Positions 35,072 through 46,925 of a stretch of DNA of 64,000 nucleotides are shown here, in pieces (the stretch's first letter is position 1; every line of letters begins with the position of its first letter). The notes below the pieces were generated by a model. The model saw nothing but the letters and a program-made list of their open reading frames with translations, was not told where the DNA came from and made no database searches. This DNA is from Corylus avellana. Lineage: Eukaryota > Streptophyta > Magnoliopsida > Fagales > Betulaceae. The translations under genes were made by a program, and so were the position numbers. The DNA lies in contig NC_081550.1 in the NCBI RefSeq assembly GCF_901000735.1, forward strand, positions 12,515,383 to 12,579,382. The letters run 5' to 3'.

Positions 35072-35655
35072 TGTAACATCCCGATATTTCTCTTCTTTTA
35101 TCTTGTAAATAAATTTGAGTGTTACGCTGAAATAATCTCACATAGCGGAAAAACTGTAATTATGAATACAAAACAATACCGTTAAAATACATTTCTTAAT
35201 ACAAAAATACCCAAAGCTATACCGTACATGGCATTTATACAAATCTATCCGACAGTTCAAACTCTAGACAAAACTTAACCAACTTGGAATCTCTGTACAT
35301 TTCAATATGAATCTCTTATTCTGTGAAGTAGTGAGTCAATTGATTTCCGACAATATAAATCATTGTTGAATCATATGTATCAAAAAGCCAAACAAGTTAC
35401 AAAACCACAAGAATCCATACTATTGGATATCAATATCATACTCAGTAAGTAAGAATACTTATAATGGGTTACAGGAATGAATCATCAAAGGTAATTATTT
35501 GTCGAAACTCATTGTGCTGCAGTTGATAATTACCCATAAATTTCCCAATCACTATCTCTCTCTCTCTCTCCCAAACTTTCTTTCTCACCTTCTCTCTCAA
35601 TCTCCTTTCTCTGATTTCATCTCAATCTCTTAGTTTTATTTCTTGTTTCATATAT
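35072..35655 (-). repeat. Non-5S LTR or insert on the primer side of the TRIM
   Basis: Its minus-strand end (GGGATGTTACA) abuts the primer-binding site as an LTR should, but it has no 5S sequence. It includes a (TC)n tract near 35553-35571. The minus-strand start is not clear. Confidence 0.4.
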
Positions 35656-35884
35656 TGTGACGTCCCACATCACCTGGGTATAGAGATGGAATGTGCTTAA
35701 ATGTATACTACACTCTTAATAACAACAACGCGTTTTAAAGCCGTGATGGTCATGATCCCATCAAAACTCCGCAGTTAAGCGTGCTTCTGCTGGAGTAGTA
35801 CCAGGATGGGTGACCTCCTGGGAAGTTTGGTTTAGGGGAGCCAAAAGCGGACAATATTGTGTGTCATTAGGGTGGGGTGTTACA
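35656..35884 (+). repeat. Cassandra-type TRIM LTR with 5S rRNA segment (plus)
   Basis: TGTGACGTCCCACATCACC...GTGGGGTGTTACA. The 5S-like part reads CCGCAGTTAAGCGTGCTTC...GGATGGGTGACCTCCTGGG, so pol III box A and box C are intact. The flanks TATAT and CACTT do not match. It lies inverted against the copy at 34690. Confidence 0.85.
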
Positions 35885-38283
35885 CACTTCCATGTCACTA
35901 GGCAGATTAGGATCCCTTGGGGGCTCACTATTGTTGTGCCTAAATACTACCTAAATTAATAGTTAATATTTAGTACATTTTAATTCGCAAGTACACAAGA
36001 TCAAAACAATAGTATAGTGCAACAAGTACAAAATCATTCCCACGAGGATTGTGATTTTGTTTAGAATTAATTAAAAATATCAATTTGTCACTGAATTGAT
36101 ATTATGAAAAAAGAAATAAAAAGATAAATGAAAAACTAAAGGTAGGGCTTTGATATCCACCACTAATCAGGCTTAGATAATATAACAATATGCTAATGAT
36201 CCAATCATATTATGAATACTTAATGTTTGCCAACCTAAGGGTATGGGTGTCTACTCCTTAAGCTATTGATTTTCTTTAGCAAAGAATTAGGCATGAGTGT
36301 CTACTCTAATTCTTTTCTTTCTTAAAGGATTTAATTTGGGTGTCTAGTAAGTTGTTCTTTAAGAAAGCATAAATCTATGGAAATCAACAAACACATAAGG
36401 CCTACGGCATGGGTGTCTACTCTCGGTTTTCCATGTTGATTAACCTAAGAATCTGGTGTGGATATCTTTTGTTACTTATGTTAAACCCAGGACTCGGTCA
36501 TCGAAATTGATTTAACTAACTAGTCCATACCACATGCATATAATAGCCAATCACATACATATGAGGAATTCAAGAAAACAGGAATTAATCAAATTAAGCA
36601 ACACAATATGATTATCACAAAGGCGCCAATATTGAAATATTAAATAAACATAATTACGGCTTCAATCTAGCCCTCCTTAAGAGTGAGTTACACATAATTA
36701 AAATAAAAGAAAAGGAAAAGGAAAAGAAAGAACCGAAAACCGCTCCTAGAAGTAGCCTCCAATTCCTCTCCCCAAATTTGTCTCCTTCCAATTCTCCTAA
36801 ATTCTCTCTTGAATTGTGAGGCTTAGAGTTCTATTTATAGGGCTTAGGAGAGTCCTAGAAGCCCTAGTAATCCTAGAAATTTCGTAGATTTAAGTCCAAG
36901 TCCAATTAGGAAAAAGAAAACCTAAGTCCAAATCGGAATAGGATTCGCCCAAAATTGCGGTACCATTTTACGGGGAGATTTTAGCCTTGCGTCACTCCGA
37001 ATTGGGAAAATTATATTTCACATTGATTTGTATAATTTTTAGTTATCTTTCTAATGCCACTTGAATCACCTCAATCGAATATTTGAGATGAAAGTTATGA
37101 TCAAAATACCGAGAGGTATGCGGAATCCAATTTTGAATCCAATCCGATTTTGACTCCAATTTGAGAAATTCCGATTTAATCCTTTCCTTTATTTGATTAA
37201 CTTAACCATGATTAGCCAAGCTTAACCACATATTCTAGGTCATTCCAATTTGCCCTTTAAGCTTTGGAACTTTTCCAGAAACGCTTTCTTTTTTTCCAAA
37301 AACCTAAAAAAAAAAAAAAAATACAAAAAGGAAGAAAAATGGCATAAATTAACCAAACTAAAGGATTAACACATGTAAGTTAAGGGCTTAAAATATGAAT
37401 ATTTTAGCACTTAACAACTATTCTTATGGTGCTCAACTTGCTCAGGGTGTTCAACTTGCTCCTCTTTCTCTTCCTCCTCTTTGTTATCCACAATTTCCTC
37501 ACTCTCATGTGTGATGGTGACTTGGGCATGCTCATGATAAGAATTTTCGGAATCATCCTCATCAATCATGTAGTGTCTTTCAGCCATCAGCTGACCTTGA
37601 AGCTCTTCTTCCTCTATTCTGTTGAAGTCAGCAACTAGATGACCGATCTGTCCTTCTATCTTGGTCATGGTCTGCTTAAGTTCTTGTATGTCTCTGCCGT
37701 TAGCCATGTTGGAATTCCTCAGCTCCTATACAACTTGATTGGTAAAACCTTTTAGCTCTTGTATAACTTGGGAGTTGGACTGGTTGACTTTTTCTATTAA
37801 TGTTTTCATCATGTCTTCCAGTGATGACTATGGTGCAGGCTATTGCACTTGAGTAGTAGACTGATAAATTGGAGGTTGAGCTTGATGATCGAACTGCGGA
37901 TATTCTAAATGGTGCAATTCATCAAATTGGTGAGCATAATTTCCTGTAGCCTGAGCTAACCATGAGAAATTAGATTGGTTGCTCCATTCCGGGTTGTAAT
38001 AATTAGAATTTAAATCAAACTCTAAACTGGAGAAATTGTTGTTCATTTGTTCATATGAAAAATTAGATCTAGCTGCTCTGATTTGATATAATTTGTCCCA
38101 TAAGTCGTTGATCTGAGCTCGCAGATCTGGACAATTGTTTTCCTCATGATAAGGATTGAAACAATATGAACATGGTTTATGTGGGTAAAAATTTTGATGG
38201 TAGTTGGTAGGAGCTAGTGTCCTACAACTAGGAGAAGCATGTTGAATAAAAAAATTATTAAAATTATTAAACTAAAAATTCAT
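35885..38283 (-). pseudogene. Nucleocapsid-only gene of B3, split by a solo LTR
   Basis: Coding pieces lie at 37417-38283 and 35885-35931; a class A solo LTR (35932-37416) is inserted between them. It reads MNF, an early stop, then CSYCFNPYHEENNC, YNPEWSNQSNFSW, a single QSNSQVIQELK unit where B1 has three, and the acidic HPEQVEHHKNS end of the main piece. Stops appear at VQ*PAP*SS and VV*ELR, mostly at positions where relatives have Gln. The C-terminal part is lost at the TRIM boundary (35884). Confidence 0.75.
35932..37416 (-). repeat. Solo class A LTR with perfect ACTAT duplication
   Basis: Plus-strand ends TGTTGTGCC...CACTTAACA, flanked by ACTAT at 35927-35931 and 37417-37421. Four motifs between 36235 and 36425 all show the GTCTAC variant. 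A reverse TATA box lies near 36832 and a GGCGCCAA octamer near 36625. The CG-rich cluster is absent. Confidence 0.9.
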
Positions 38284-38818
38284 ACTCCACCCTCACTCTA
38301 TTAGCATACAGATTTTCCACATAAAACATTAACCATTTTTTTTTATATATATATAAAATAAACTAAAAAAAGCGACTAACTAACAAAAAATAAAATAAAA
38401 CAAAAATTTAAAAACTCACAAAAAGGACTAATAACAATTTTTTGGCAAAAATCTACAGAACTGCTGCAGTTGCTACCTTTGTTGTGAGTACGATCGATCG
38501 CGCTGATTTGCGATCGATCGCAGGTGCGCTTGAGATTGCTGTCTTGCTCCCGAGTACACTCGATTGTAGCAGGGCTGCGATCAATCGCACTATTAGGGGC
38601 TGCGACAGAACTGTAAAACAAGCCAAAAAAAAAAAAAAAAAAACAAAAAAACATAAAAAGAAAATTTTTTTTTTTTTTTTTTTTTTTATATATTAGAAAC
38701 AAGAATAAAAATTGTAGAAAAATAAAATCCTAATTATAACTTGTAGAAGAATAAAACTAATCTAGAAATAAATTGGTTTTAAAAATTAAACAATTCCCCG
38801 GCAACGGTGCCAAAAACT
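38284..38818 (-). other. Leader and primer-binding site of B3
   Basis: Primer-binding site on the plus strand as TCCCCGGCAACGGTGCCA (38795-38812). CG-rich motifs lie at 38485-38595, including back-to-back GCGATCGATCGC palindromes. Confidence 0.75.
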
Positions 38819-40211
38819 TGTTGTGCAAATTTATTTAACTCGCAAGTGCATGAATCGATTGTAATTTAATGGATTGCAAATGCAAGGTCGATCCCACAGA
38901 GAATTGTATTTTTGAAAGAGCAATTTCAATCTAAACTAATTAAATCCTAACCTAGTTCCAAAAAGGTTTTTAATTTTGATTTTTGAAATTAAAAGACGAA
39001 CACAAACTAATTAAAATAAACTATGAGATAAAATACTAAGGTTTGGGAATTCACACTCACCGAATCATAACAACATACTTCCATGTTTATCATTAATCTG
39101 AAGTTCTCAAAATTAAAATCTTAGATATGTTTTACTATACTTCAAACAATTAATCAAAACCATCTCATGTATCCATTCATTGCACAAATCACAAGAGAAA
39201 TCCAATATCAATTAAATCATCAGATGTACTCATAAATTACAGAAGATATCCAATCTTAATTGAAACACCAAATGTATCCGTAGAACAAATCACAAGGAAT
39301 ATCCAATTATTTAGGCAAATAAAATCAAGCAATCAATTATATGAAATTATCTTAAATCATCAAGTGTATCCTTGAATCACAAAAGATATCCAAGAATCAC
39401 TCCACACATTGAAAAGAAGTAAAACAATCGAAATATTAAACCCAATAAAATCAGATAAATAAAGACTTACATGAAAGTATTGATGTTCTTCATCGGTGAG
39501 ACTTCATCCTCAACCTTAGTTGGGAATTAGCTCCACATAAAAATAAAACCTAAACTAAAGAAAAACTAAAAGAAAAGCTATGGATTACATTCTGTCTCCA
39601 AAATTGTATCCCAAAACTAGTCTATGAAATTGTATATTTTTTGAATGCAAAGAGGTCTATTTATAGGCTTAGGGAAGTCCTAGAAGCCCTATTAATTCTG
39701 GATAATTTGGAGGTTTGTCTCCCAGTCCAAATAGAAGTCTGAAATCGGAATAAGATTCGTCCAGATTTGTGTTCTTTTATTGTGGGGCAATGTTGGTATA
39801 GTAACCGTCCGAATTAGGAAAATCCTATATCACAATGAACTGTATTATTTTGAGCTAGCTTTCCAATGCCGCTTGAATCACCTCAATCCAATAATTGAAC
39901 GGAAAGTTATGGTCAAAATACTGAGACATGTGCAGAATTTGAATTTGAATCCAGTCTGAAATTTTATCCAATCTGATCTTTAATCTAATTTAACATTTTT
40001 CTTAGATTTAGTTAAACTTGACCACATCATCTACGTCTTCTCAATGTGTGCTTTCTTCCAAAATTTGCACTTTTTCCTTTAAAGCCATAGTTTTTCTTCA
40101 ACAACCTACAAAATACTAAAAACACAAAACTAACATAAAACATTAAATAACGACATGCTAAAGGATTAACTAATGTAAATAAAGGGGCCCAAATATGCAA
40201 TATTTGGCACG
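38819..40211 (-). repeat. Class B LTR, 5' LTR of B3
   Basis: TGTTGTGCAAATTT on the plus strand to GGCACGTACTA (mutated LTR start). It contains the repeated TGTATCC / GATATCC units near 39170-39400. The other LTR of B3 is missing, lost in the rearrangement at 34.7-35.9 kb. Confidence 0.8.
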
Positions 40212-40854
40212 TACTAGTAAGTCCTTAGGTGTTTTACATCTAATGCCCTAAAACCACCTAGTTTGGGAGTCATTGGCCTAACACTCGTTAAATGGGTCAA
40301 TTAGAAAGCATAAGGGAACAAAACATTCACAGCCTAACTATAAAAAAAATAAAAATAAAAATAAAACAGAGAGAAAGAAAAAGAAAAAGTTATGCCATAG
40401 TTATTCATTCTAATGGGATTTTGGTGAACTTTGAGATATTGAGACATTGCACATTGGAAATAATTGGAAGCTTCATATTTGTGTGCTAGTTGAACTTGTG
40501 ATGCCTTAGCTTGTCTTTTGTGAGTAATTAGACTTTAAAATTCCAATTCATTGTGACGATGGAGTTTATCCCTTTTAAGCTTCCTAATGAATGAAAATCA
40601 TGATTTTGAGTGATACTTAAATTCTTGGATAGCATAAACTCTTGCATGATGTTTGTGGGAAACATTCCTGGAAAACCCTCACAAGACTTCACTCATCCTC
40701 TAGGGAATTCCTAGGGGTTTAAAAGGCTTGTTGCATATGCTAAATGCAATCGTACATCCCACGAAAGATGGATTTATCTTTTTGTTTTCTATTTTTCCAT
40801 TTAGTTTTTAGTTTCGTATTGCTAAGGGACTAGCAATATGTAAGTTTGGGGGTG
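40212..40854 (+). other. 3' non-coding region with polypurine tract before LTR 40855
   Basis: It matches the end of element A's 3' region (for example 3800-4445): CCTAAAACCACCTAGTTTGGG, AATGCAATCGTACATCCC, and terminal AAGTTTGGGGGTG. It belongs to a plus-strand element whose upstream part was displaced. Confidence 0.65.
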
Positions 40855-42240
40855 TGTTAAGTGCCGAAATATTCATATTTTAGCCCTTAACTTATATTTT
40901 TTAATTCCTTAAGTTTTGTTAGTTTGTTCAATTTTATTTCCTATTTGGTATTTTCTTGGTTTCATAGGTTCTTGGAAGAAAATGAAGCAATTCTGGAAGT
41001 ATCGGGCTTAAAGAGTAAATTTGGAAAAAGCTAGAGTTTCTGGTAGTGCGATTGATCGCAGGGGACCTGCAATTGAGCGCACTATAAGCGAAATGACCAG
41101 ACAAGCACAAGGCGTGCCCTCGTACGCACAAGAAACAGCCTCAATCGCACCTGCGATCAAGCGCCCAACACAGGAGATCGATCGCAGTCCTGCGATCGAG
41201 CGTACACGGGTTGCGATCGAGCGCACCCATGCATGAGGAGCAAGTCAACAGGGCCCTATTCCGGAAAGTCCTCTTTTTCAACCCTTCAAAACCCTAGGCG
41301 ACTTAGAACGTAAAAGCTATGAGTTTTAGGGTTTCTAGAGTGTTCCTATGGCCTATAAATAGACCCTTACGCCTTTAGGATAGATACAATTCCAAAGAGA
41401 AGAATTGGAGCTGTTCAAGTTCAATTTTTGGATTTATTCTATTCCTTTTTATTTTATTTTATGAAGATGTTTAACATCAAACTTATGTGTAACTAAACTA
41501 CTTAGTTGGGCTAGATTGAAGCCCTAATTATGTTATTTAATATTTCAATATTGGCGCCTTATGATAATCATATTATGATGCTTAACTTAATTAATTCCTA
41601 TTTTATTGAATTCCTCATACGTGTTTGCCTGATCAACATATGCATGTGGTATGGATTAGTTACTTAAATCAATTTGGAAGACCGAGTCTTGGGTTTAATG
41701 AGAGTAACAAAAGAATTCCACACTGGGTTCTTGGGTTAATCAACATGGAAAATTGGGAGTATACACCCATGCCCTCGGTTCCTTGTGTTTGTCGATTTCC
41801 ATAGATTTATGTTTCCTTAAAGAACAACTTAGTATACACACATGCTAAATCCTTAAAAAAAGAAAAGAGTTAGAGTATACACCCATACCTAACTCGTTGC
41901 TTAGGAAAATCTATAGCTTAAGGAGTATACACCCATGCCCTTAGGTTGGCAAACATTAGATATTCATAATATGATTAGAGCATTGGCATATTGTTATATT
42001 ATTTGAGCATGATTAGTGGTGGATATCAAAGCCTTACCTTTTATTTATATTTACTTCTTTTCAACATATTAATATCAATTTTGTGACAACTTTGATATTT
42101 TAATTAATTCTAAATAAAATCAACAATTTCCATGGGATCGATCGTACTTGCTGCACTATACTATTGTTTTGATCTTGTGCACTTGCCAGTTAAAACGTAC
42201 TAAGTATTATCTATTAATTTAGGTAGTATTTGGCACAACA
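40855..42240 (+). repeat. Class A LTR joined directly to pol
   Basis: TGTTAAGTGCCGAAATATTC...TTTGGCACAACA. CG-rich motifs lie at 41045-41230, a TATA box near 41355 and four TATACACCCATGCC-type motifs at 41758-41940. A polypurine tract lies upstream, as for a 3' LTR. Downstream, pol starts at the next base with no primer-binding site or gag. Confidence 0.85.
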
Positions 42241-44021
42241 CTAGACGCCTCTATGCACTACTAGCCAAGGATGTCAAGTTTGAATGGACTGAAGAATGCA
42301 TGGATGCTTTCAACACCTTGAAAAAGCTGCTCACATCTGCACCCATAATGATAGCACTTGATTGGAGTCTTCCATTTAAGCTCATGTGCGATGCCAGTGA
42401 CTTTGCATTGGGAGTTGTTTTATGTCAAAGAATCAACAAGGTACCTCATGCTATATACTATGCTTCTAGAACTTTGAATGATGCTCAGCTAAAGTATACT
42501 ACTACTGAGAAAGAATTGTTAGTTGTCATATTTGCTTTGGAGAAGTTTAGGTCATACTTGATCGGTTCTAAGGTTATTGTATTCACTGACCATGCTGCGT
42601 TGAAATATTTGTTTGCTAAGAAAGATGCAAAGCCTAGATTGATTTGATGGGTACTTTTATTACAAGAATTTGATCTTGAGATTAGGAACAAAAAGGGCAC
42701 TGAGAATGTGGTTACTGATCACCTATCCAGGATACTTCTAGATGAAGAAGGAAACGAGCTGCCCTTGAGTGAAAACTTTCCAGATGAGCAGTTATTTACA
42801 ATAGATGTCCAACCTCCATCGTATGCAGATATTGTTAATTATATAACTACTAAGGTGTTTCCTCTTGGAATGTCTAGTCAGGAAATGAAGCAGTTGATGT
42901 CTATATCAAGACAGTACCATTGGGATAACCCTTATCTTCTCAAATTCTACCCTAACCAAATCATCCGAAGGTGCATGCTAGCGGAGGAGCACAAGAGCAT
43001 ATTACTGCATTGTCATCAATTTGCCTGTGAAGGGCACTTTGGAGCCAAAAAAACAGCACTTAAGGTATTACAATCTGGTTTTTATTGGCCTAATGTGTTT
43101 AAAGATGCTATTGGGTTTTGTAGTTCTTGTGATAGATGTTAGAGGATAGGTAACATCTCATCCAGAAATCAGATGTCATTGCAAAACATTCAAGTGGTAG
43201 AGCTCTTTGATGTATGGGGTATTGACTTCATGGGTCCATTTCCTAACTCATTTGGTTATTTATATATTCTTGTGGGTGTGGATTGTGTGTAATGGGTCGA
43301 GGCTGTCCCCTCAAAAACTAATGATGACAAAGTTGTTGTGAAGTTTTTGTAGGATAATATCTTTACTAGGTTTGGGAGTCCAAGGGTAATAATCAGTGAT
43401 GGAGTAACCTACTTCAACAACCAGCCTTTTGCTCCTTTGATAAAGAAATATGGGATCACACATAAGGTTGGCACTCTATATCATCCTCAAACCAGTGGTC
43501 AAGTGGAGATAAGCAACAAAGAGATCAAAAGCATCCTAGAAAGGACAATAAATACCAGCAGGAAGGATTGGTCCTTGTGCTTGAATGATGCATTGTGGGC
43601 CTATAGAACTGCATACAAAACCCCTATTGGGATGTCCCCATATAGGTTTGTTTTTGGGAAGGCATGTCACCTACCAATAGGGTTGGAGCATAGAGCCTAC
43701 TAGGCCATCAAGAATATCAACTTTGATATGAAACAAGCAGGTGACAAGACAAAGTTGCAACTGAATAAACTTGAGAATGCCAGGCTAAACAAGGAAAGAA
43801 CCAAGGCATACCATGATAAGCAGCTTGTCAGAAAGGAGTTTCATGTGGGACAGAAGATGTTGATCTACAATTTGAAATTAAGACTCTTCCCGGGTAAGCT
43901 CAAGTCTCAATGGTTTGGTCCTTGTGTTGTCACCAAAGTATTCCCTCATGGAGCTTTGGAGATTCATAGCCCAGAAAAGAATCAGACATTGAAGGTAAAT
44001 GGACACAGAGTGAAGCCATAA
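42241..44021 (+). pseudogene. pol: Athila-like pol fragment: RNase H and integrase
   Basis: Reads in one frame from [23 protein letters not shown], the tail of reverse transcriptase. RNase H follows, with catalytic residues visible in [16 protein letters not shown] and TDHAALKYL. Integrase shows the HHCC zinc finger ([21 protein letters not shown]...CSSCDRC) and core residues D (GIDFMGPF), D (ISDGVTYF) and E ([10 protein letters not shown]). A C-terminal chromatin-side region (FGPCVVTKVFPHGALEI) ends at 44021. In-frame stops lie at 42645, 43140, 43290, 43350 and 43701. Most fit loss of CGA, CAG or TGG by C-to-T or G-to-A change; the one at 43290 fits a 3-base deletion. Protease and the reverse transcriptase core are absent. 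It could once have supplied enzymes to the non-autonomous elements nearby, but is dead now. Confidence 0.9.
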
Positions 44022-44999
44022 ATTGAAATGAACTTGGTACCAAGTGAGGAAGATTTGGCACTCCAATTTGTCCAATATGTAGCATTACCGAGAGTGCTTG
44101 AGCCACATTTAGTGAAACTCAAGTGCGTCTCCCTAGAATAGTAGCACTGAAGCTACTACCAAAAGCGTTTGAGCAATCTAGAAACTCAAGCACATCTACT
44201 CCAGTCAGTGGTACTGAGGCCACTGTGTGCACTAAAATCTATATCCTTTTTATTCCTGTCTTGTTTTCAATTCTGTAATTTTTGGTTTTGCTTTATTTTC
44301 TGTTATTTCAATAATTTTGTTTTAATTTTATTTTGTTTGTTTTCAGTTAATTAGTTAAATTTTTGTATTGTTTTATTTGGTTGTTTTCTGGTTTCCTGCT
44401 TGCTGTTCTGTCTGCATGACTATGATCGAGCGCACCTAGTGTGCGCTCGAGCACAATCCCGCCTGTGTACCCCTGTGCGCAAGAGAGCAATCCACACACA
44501 CACACCCCCTACATGAGTATGATTGAGCGCACCAATAGTGCAATCAAGTGCACTCGAACAGAGGCACACGTGACCAGTTTTTAGGTCCCAAAACTCCCTT
44601 TCCCCTTTCATTTTCCTAGCCCTGTGAACCCTTTTCTCTACACTTACACACTATCGCCCTCTTCCACACTGCCGCCCAGCTCAACCACCAACACACCGCA
44701 CCACCCAAACGCCGACCCTACACTTATCACATCCCTTCATCTCTCTCTTCCATTTTATTCCCCATTTTCACATAAACCCCATTTTTCTTTTCCCCCAATT
44801 TCCCCCATATTTTTCTGTTTTGACACATACAATCCATGTATACAGATTGTACTTGTCTTCTATGGTTGGGTCTGCTTGTTCTGCAGGGGGTTAAGTGCCA
44901 ATTTAAAGTGGTTTTACGCCACTTGGTTTTGGGAGTGCATACCACCTGTTTGACAAAAAGCCTGAACCAAGCTACAATATGTCTAAGACTTGAGCCTCA
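44022..44999 (+). other. Spacer between pol and the post-pol frame
   Basis: It contains two perfect 6-bp hairpins (44139-44158 and 44206-44225) and a CG-rich cluster (44415-44580). A C/T-rich tract at 44600-44830 ends near TTGTTCTGCAG (about 44876-44886), which looks like a splice acceptor for a downstream frame. No gene is supported. Confidence 0.55.
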
Positions 45000-45992
45000 T
45001 CCTCTCAAGCATCCAATGCCAGGGTGAAGCCACCCTGACCCACTTTTGAGCAAAGGGAGCTCACTTTGGAGACGACATTTGCAATCCATGATGACTTCAA
45101 GCAACTTGAAGCCACTAGCTAGGCGATTGAAGAGTTCAAGCACCGTGGGTTGAAGAGGTTGTTCAAGCCTGTCACCTCAACGGCCTACAAGAGCCTGATC
45201 ACATAGTTTTATGAGCACCTTTCTTTCAATTGCTACAAGCCAGGTGTCATGTCCTCATCCGTTCAAGGCATGGATATTGAGGTGACTTCAACCAACATAG
45301 CCACTGCTCTAAAGTACAATAACGAGCACCCTCCAGAAGAAGAACAGTTTGAGGAGAAGTCTCCCATGCTCACCGTTGCAGAAATCATTGGCGACATGTG
45401 TGAGGGACATTTTGTTGATGGACACAACAATGTAGGTAGCAGGACCAAGATGCCTCCATGACTCTGGCTTGTAGACTCTATCCTGCATCGGAATGCATGC
45501 CCCTTGGAACACAAAACTCAAAGGCGAGACCCCTTCCTCCGTGCACTTTGGAAAAAGGGCGTTAAAGGCACCTCAGCAGATGGACCTGTCAAAGAACACC
45601 CACAATTTGGCAAAATCCAATGTAACCAAAGTTACTCACACATGCCAAGGGTGCCTCGGGCGCCAACAACTGAGGCAGAGAGAGTAGAGGAGGCGGTGCC
45701 GATGGACACAGATGACCATGTAGCTAAGCAAGCTGGGGAATAGGAGACCATCACCATGGGCATTTCACACTATCAATTCATTTGTGATGAGTTTTCATTC
45801 CTCCGGTATGAGCTAGCTGACCAGAAAAGGGAAGCTCGGGAGGACAAATTCTTGGCTGACCAACGTTTACAGGCGTAGCAAGAACTGCTATGGAAGAAAG
45901 GAGAATTGCTAAATGTGCAAGATGAAATGCTGTGGCCCATTCTAGACCGATTGCCACCACCTCCAGGAGCATCTTCTTCTGGACAACATTGA
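45000..45992 (+). pseudogene. Post-pol (env-position) reading frame remnant
   Basis: One frame runs through ELTLETTFAIHDDF, RGLKRLFKPVTSTAYKSLI, VQGMDIEVTSTNIATALK, LWLVDSILHRNACPLEHKTQRR and a Lys/Glu-rich tail (YELADQKREAREDKF). Stops occur at 45036, 45120, 45204, 45459, 45741, within the tail (RLQA*Q), and finally at 45990. From memory of Athila-type elements, a frame of this kind lies after integrase in the position of env and is often annotated as a plant transposon-like protein. I see no signal peptide or clear membrane segment here, and its function is unknown. It may be expressed from a spliced RNA, given the acceptor-like site upstream. Confidence 0.6.
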
Positions 45993-46925
45993 GGGGAGGA
46001 CATCAGTCTGGCTGAAAACGTTAAACTTAGAGCTCATGGGAGGCACCCCACAACATATCTTTTTATTTCTTTGTTTGTTTTCAATTTATTTATTTTTTAT
46101 TTTTTATTTTTGTTATTTTCAGGAACAAGTGTGTTTGCGTTCAAGTTTGGAGGTGTGCTACAAGCCATACCATTCCAGCCGGTTTTTTCATCTCCCGGGT
46201 ACGATCTTTTCATGTTATATACACATTGTGGACAATGTGTAATTTAAGTTCGGGGGTATGGGAGACACACTTACGCACACTTTGTCCCTATATTTATATT
46301 TTTGGAAAGAAAAAAAAAATGCATGTTCACGTTTGTCTTAAAAGTTTGGTTGATATAAAAGACTAGTGATTTGATTTCATTGGTGAACTTAAAAGTTTGA
46401 ACACATGATTTGATGATAGAGTTTTTAAGTATGGCTACTTAATTTAAGCATTTAAGAATTCACCTGTTTGATCTAATCTAACACAAACACATTAGCACAT
46501 AATTTGTGGGGTAAGACATAAGAGTCTGATGTGTATGTTTTGATGTCTTGGGTGAAACTGGATGACCTATTGGTTGGATACTTTGGCATAATTTGAAAAA
46601 AAAAAACAAAAAAAAAAAAAGTGATGATCACTGATAAACTTTTCACTAAGTAACTGGACATGTTGCCTCAGCAAGCAAAGAGTGTTCAAGTCAAAAGGTG
46701 AAAAATTTTGATTTGGTTAATGCTATGGTTAGTTTGGTTTCGTAGCCTTTTTGACTTTAGTTAGTAAGTCCTTAGGGGTGTCTTTACACCTAATGCCCTA
46801 AAACTATTTGGTTTGGGAGTCATTGACTTAACACTCGCTACATGGGTCAATTAGAAAGCTTAAGAAAACCAAACATTGCATAGCCTCACCAAAAAAATAA
46901 AAATAAAAATAAATGTATGCCACAG
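45993..46925 (+). other. 3' non-coding region of element J, part 1
   Basis: GCGCTCATGGGAGGCACCCC-like box near 46030 (AGAGCTCATGGGAGGCACCC), AAGTTTGGAGGTGTG near 46142, the perfect hairpin ACACATTG/CAATGTGT at 46221-46240, then AAGTTCGGGGGTATGG. It is interrupted at 46925 by a solo LTR and resumes at 54123. Confidence 0.7.

Noticed and set aside
35740..35850. 5S rRNA gene
   Set aside because: Only the 3' part of 5S is present, and it lies inside an LTR with TG...CA ends, so it is a Cassandra-type TRIM.
34640..40220. H (31384-34689) and the 3' region at 40212 as one element split by B3
   Set aside because: Their LTRs differ in start sequence and in the four-fold motif variant, so they are different subfamilies.
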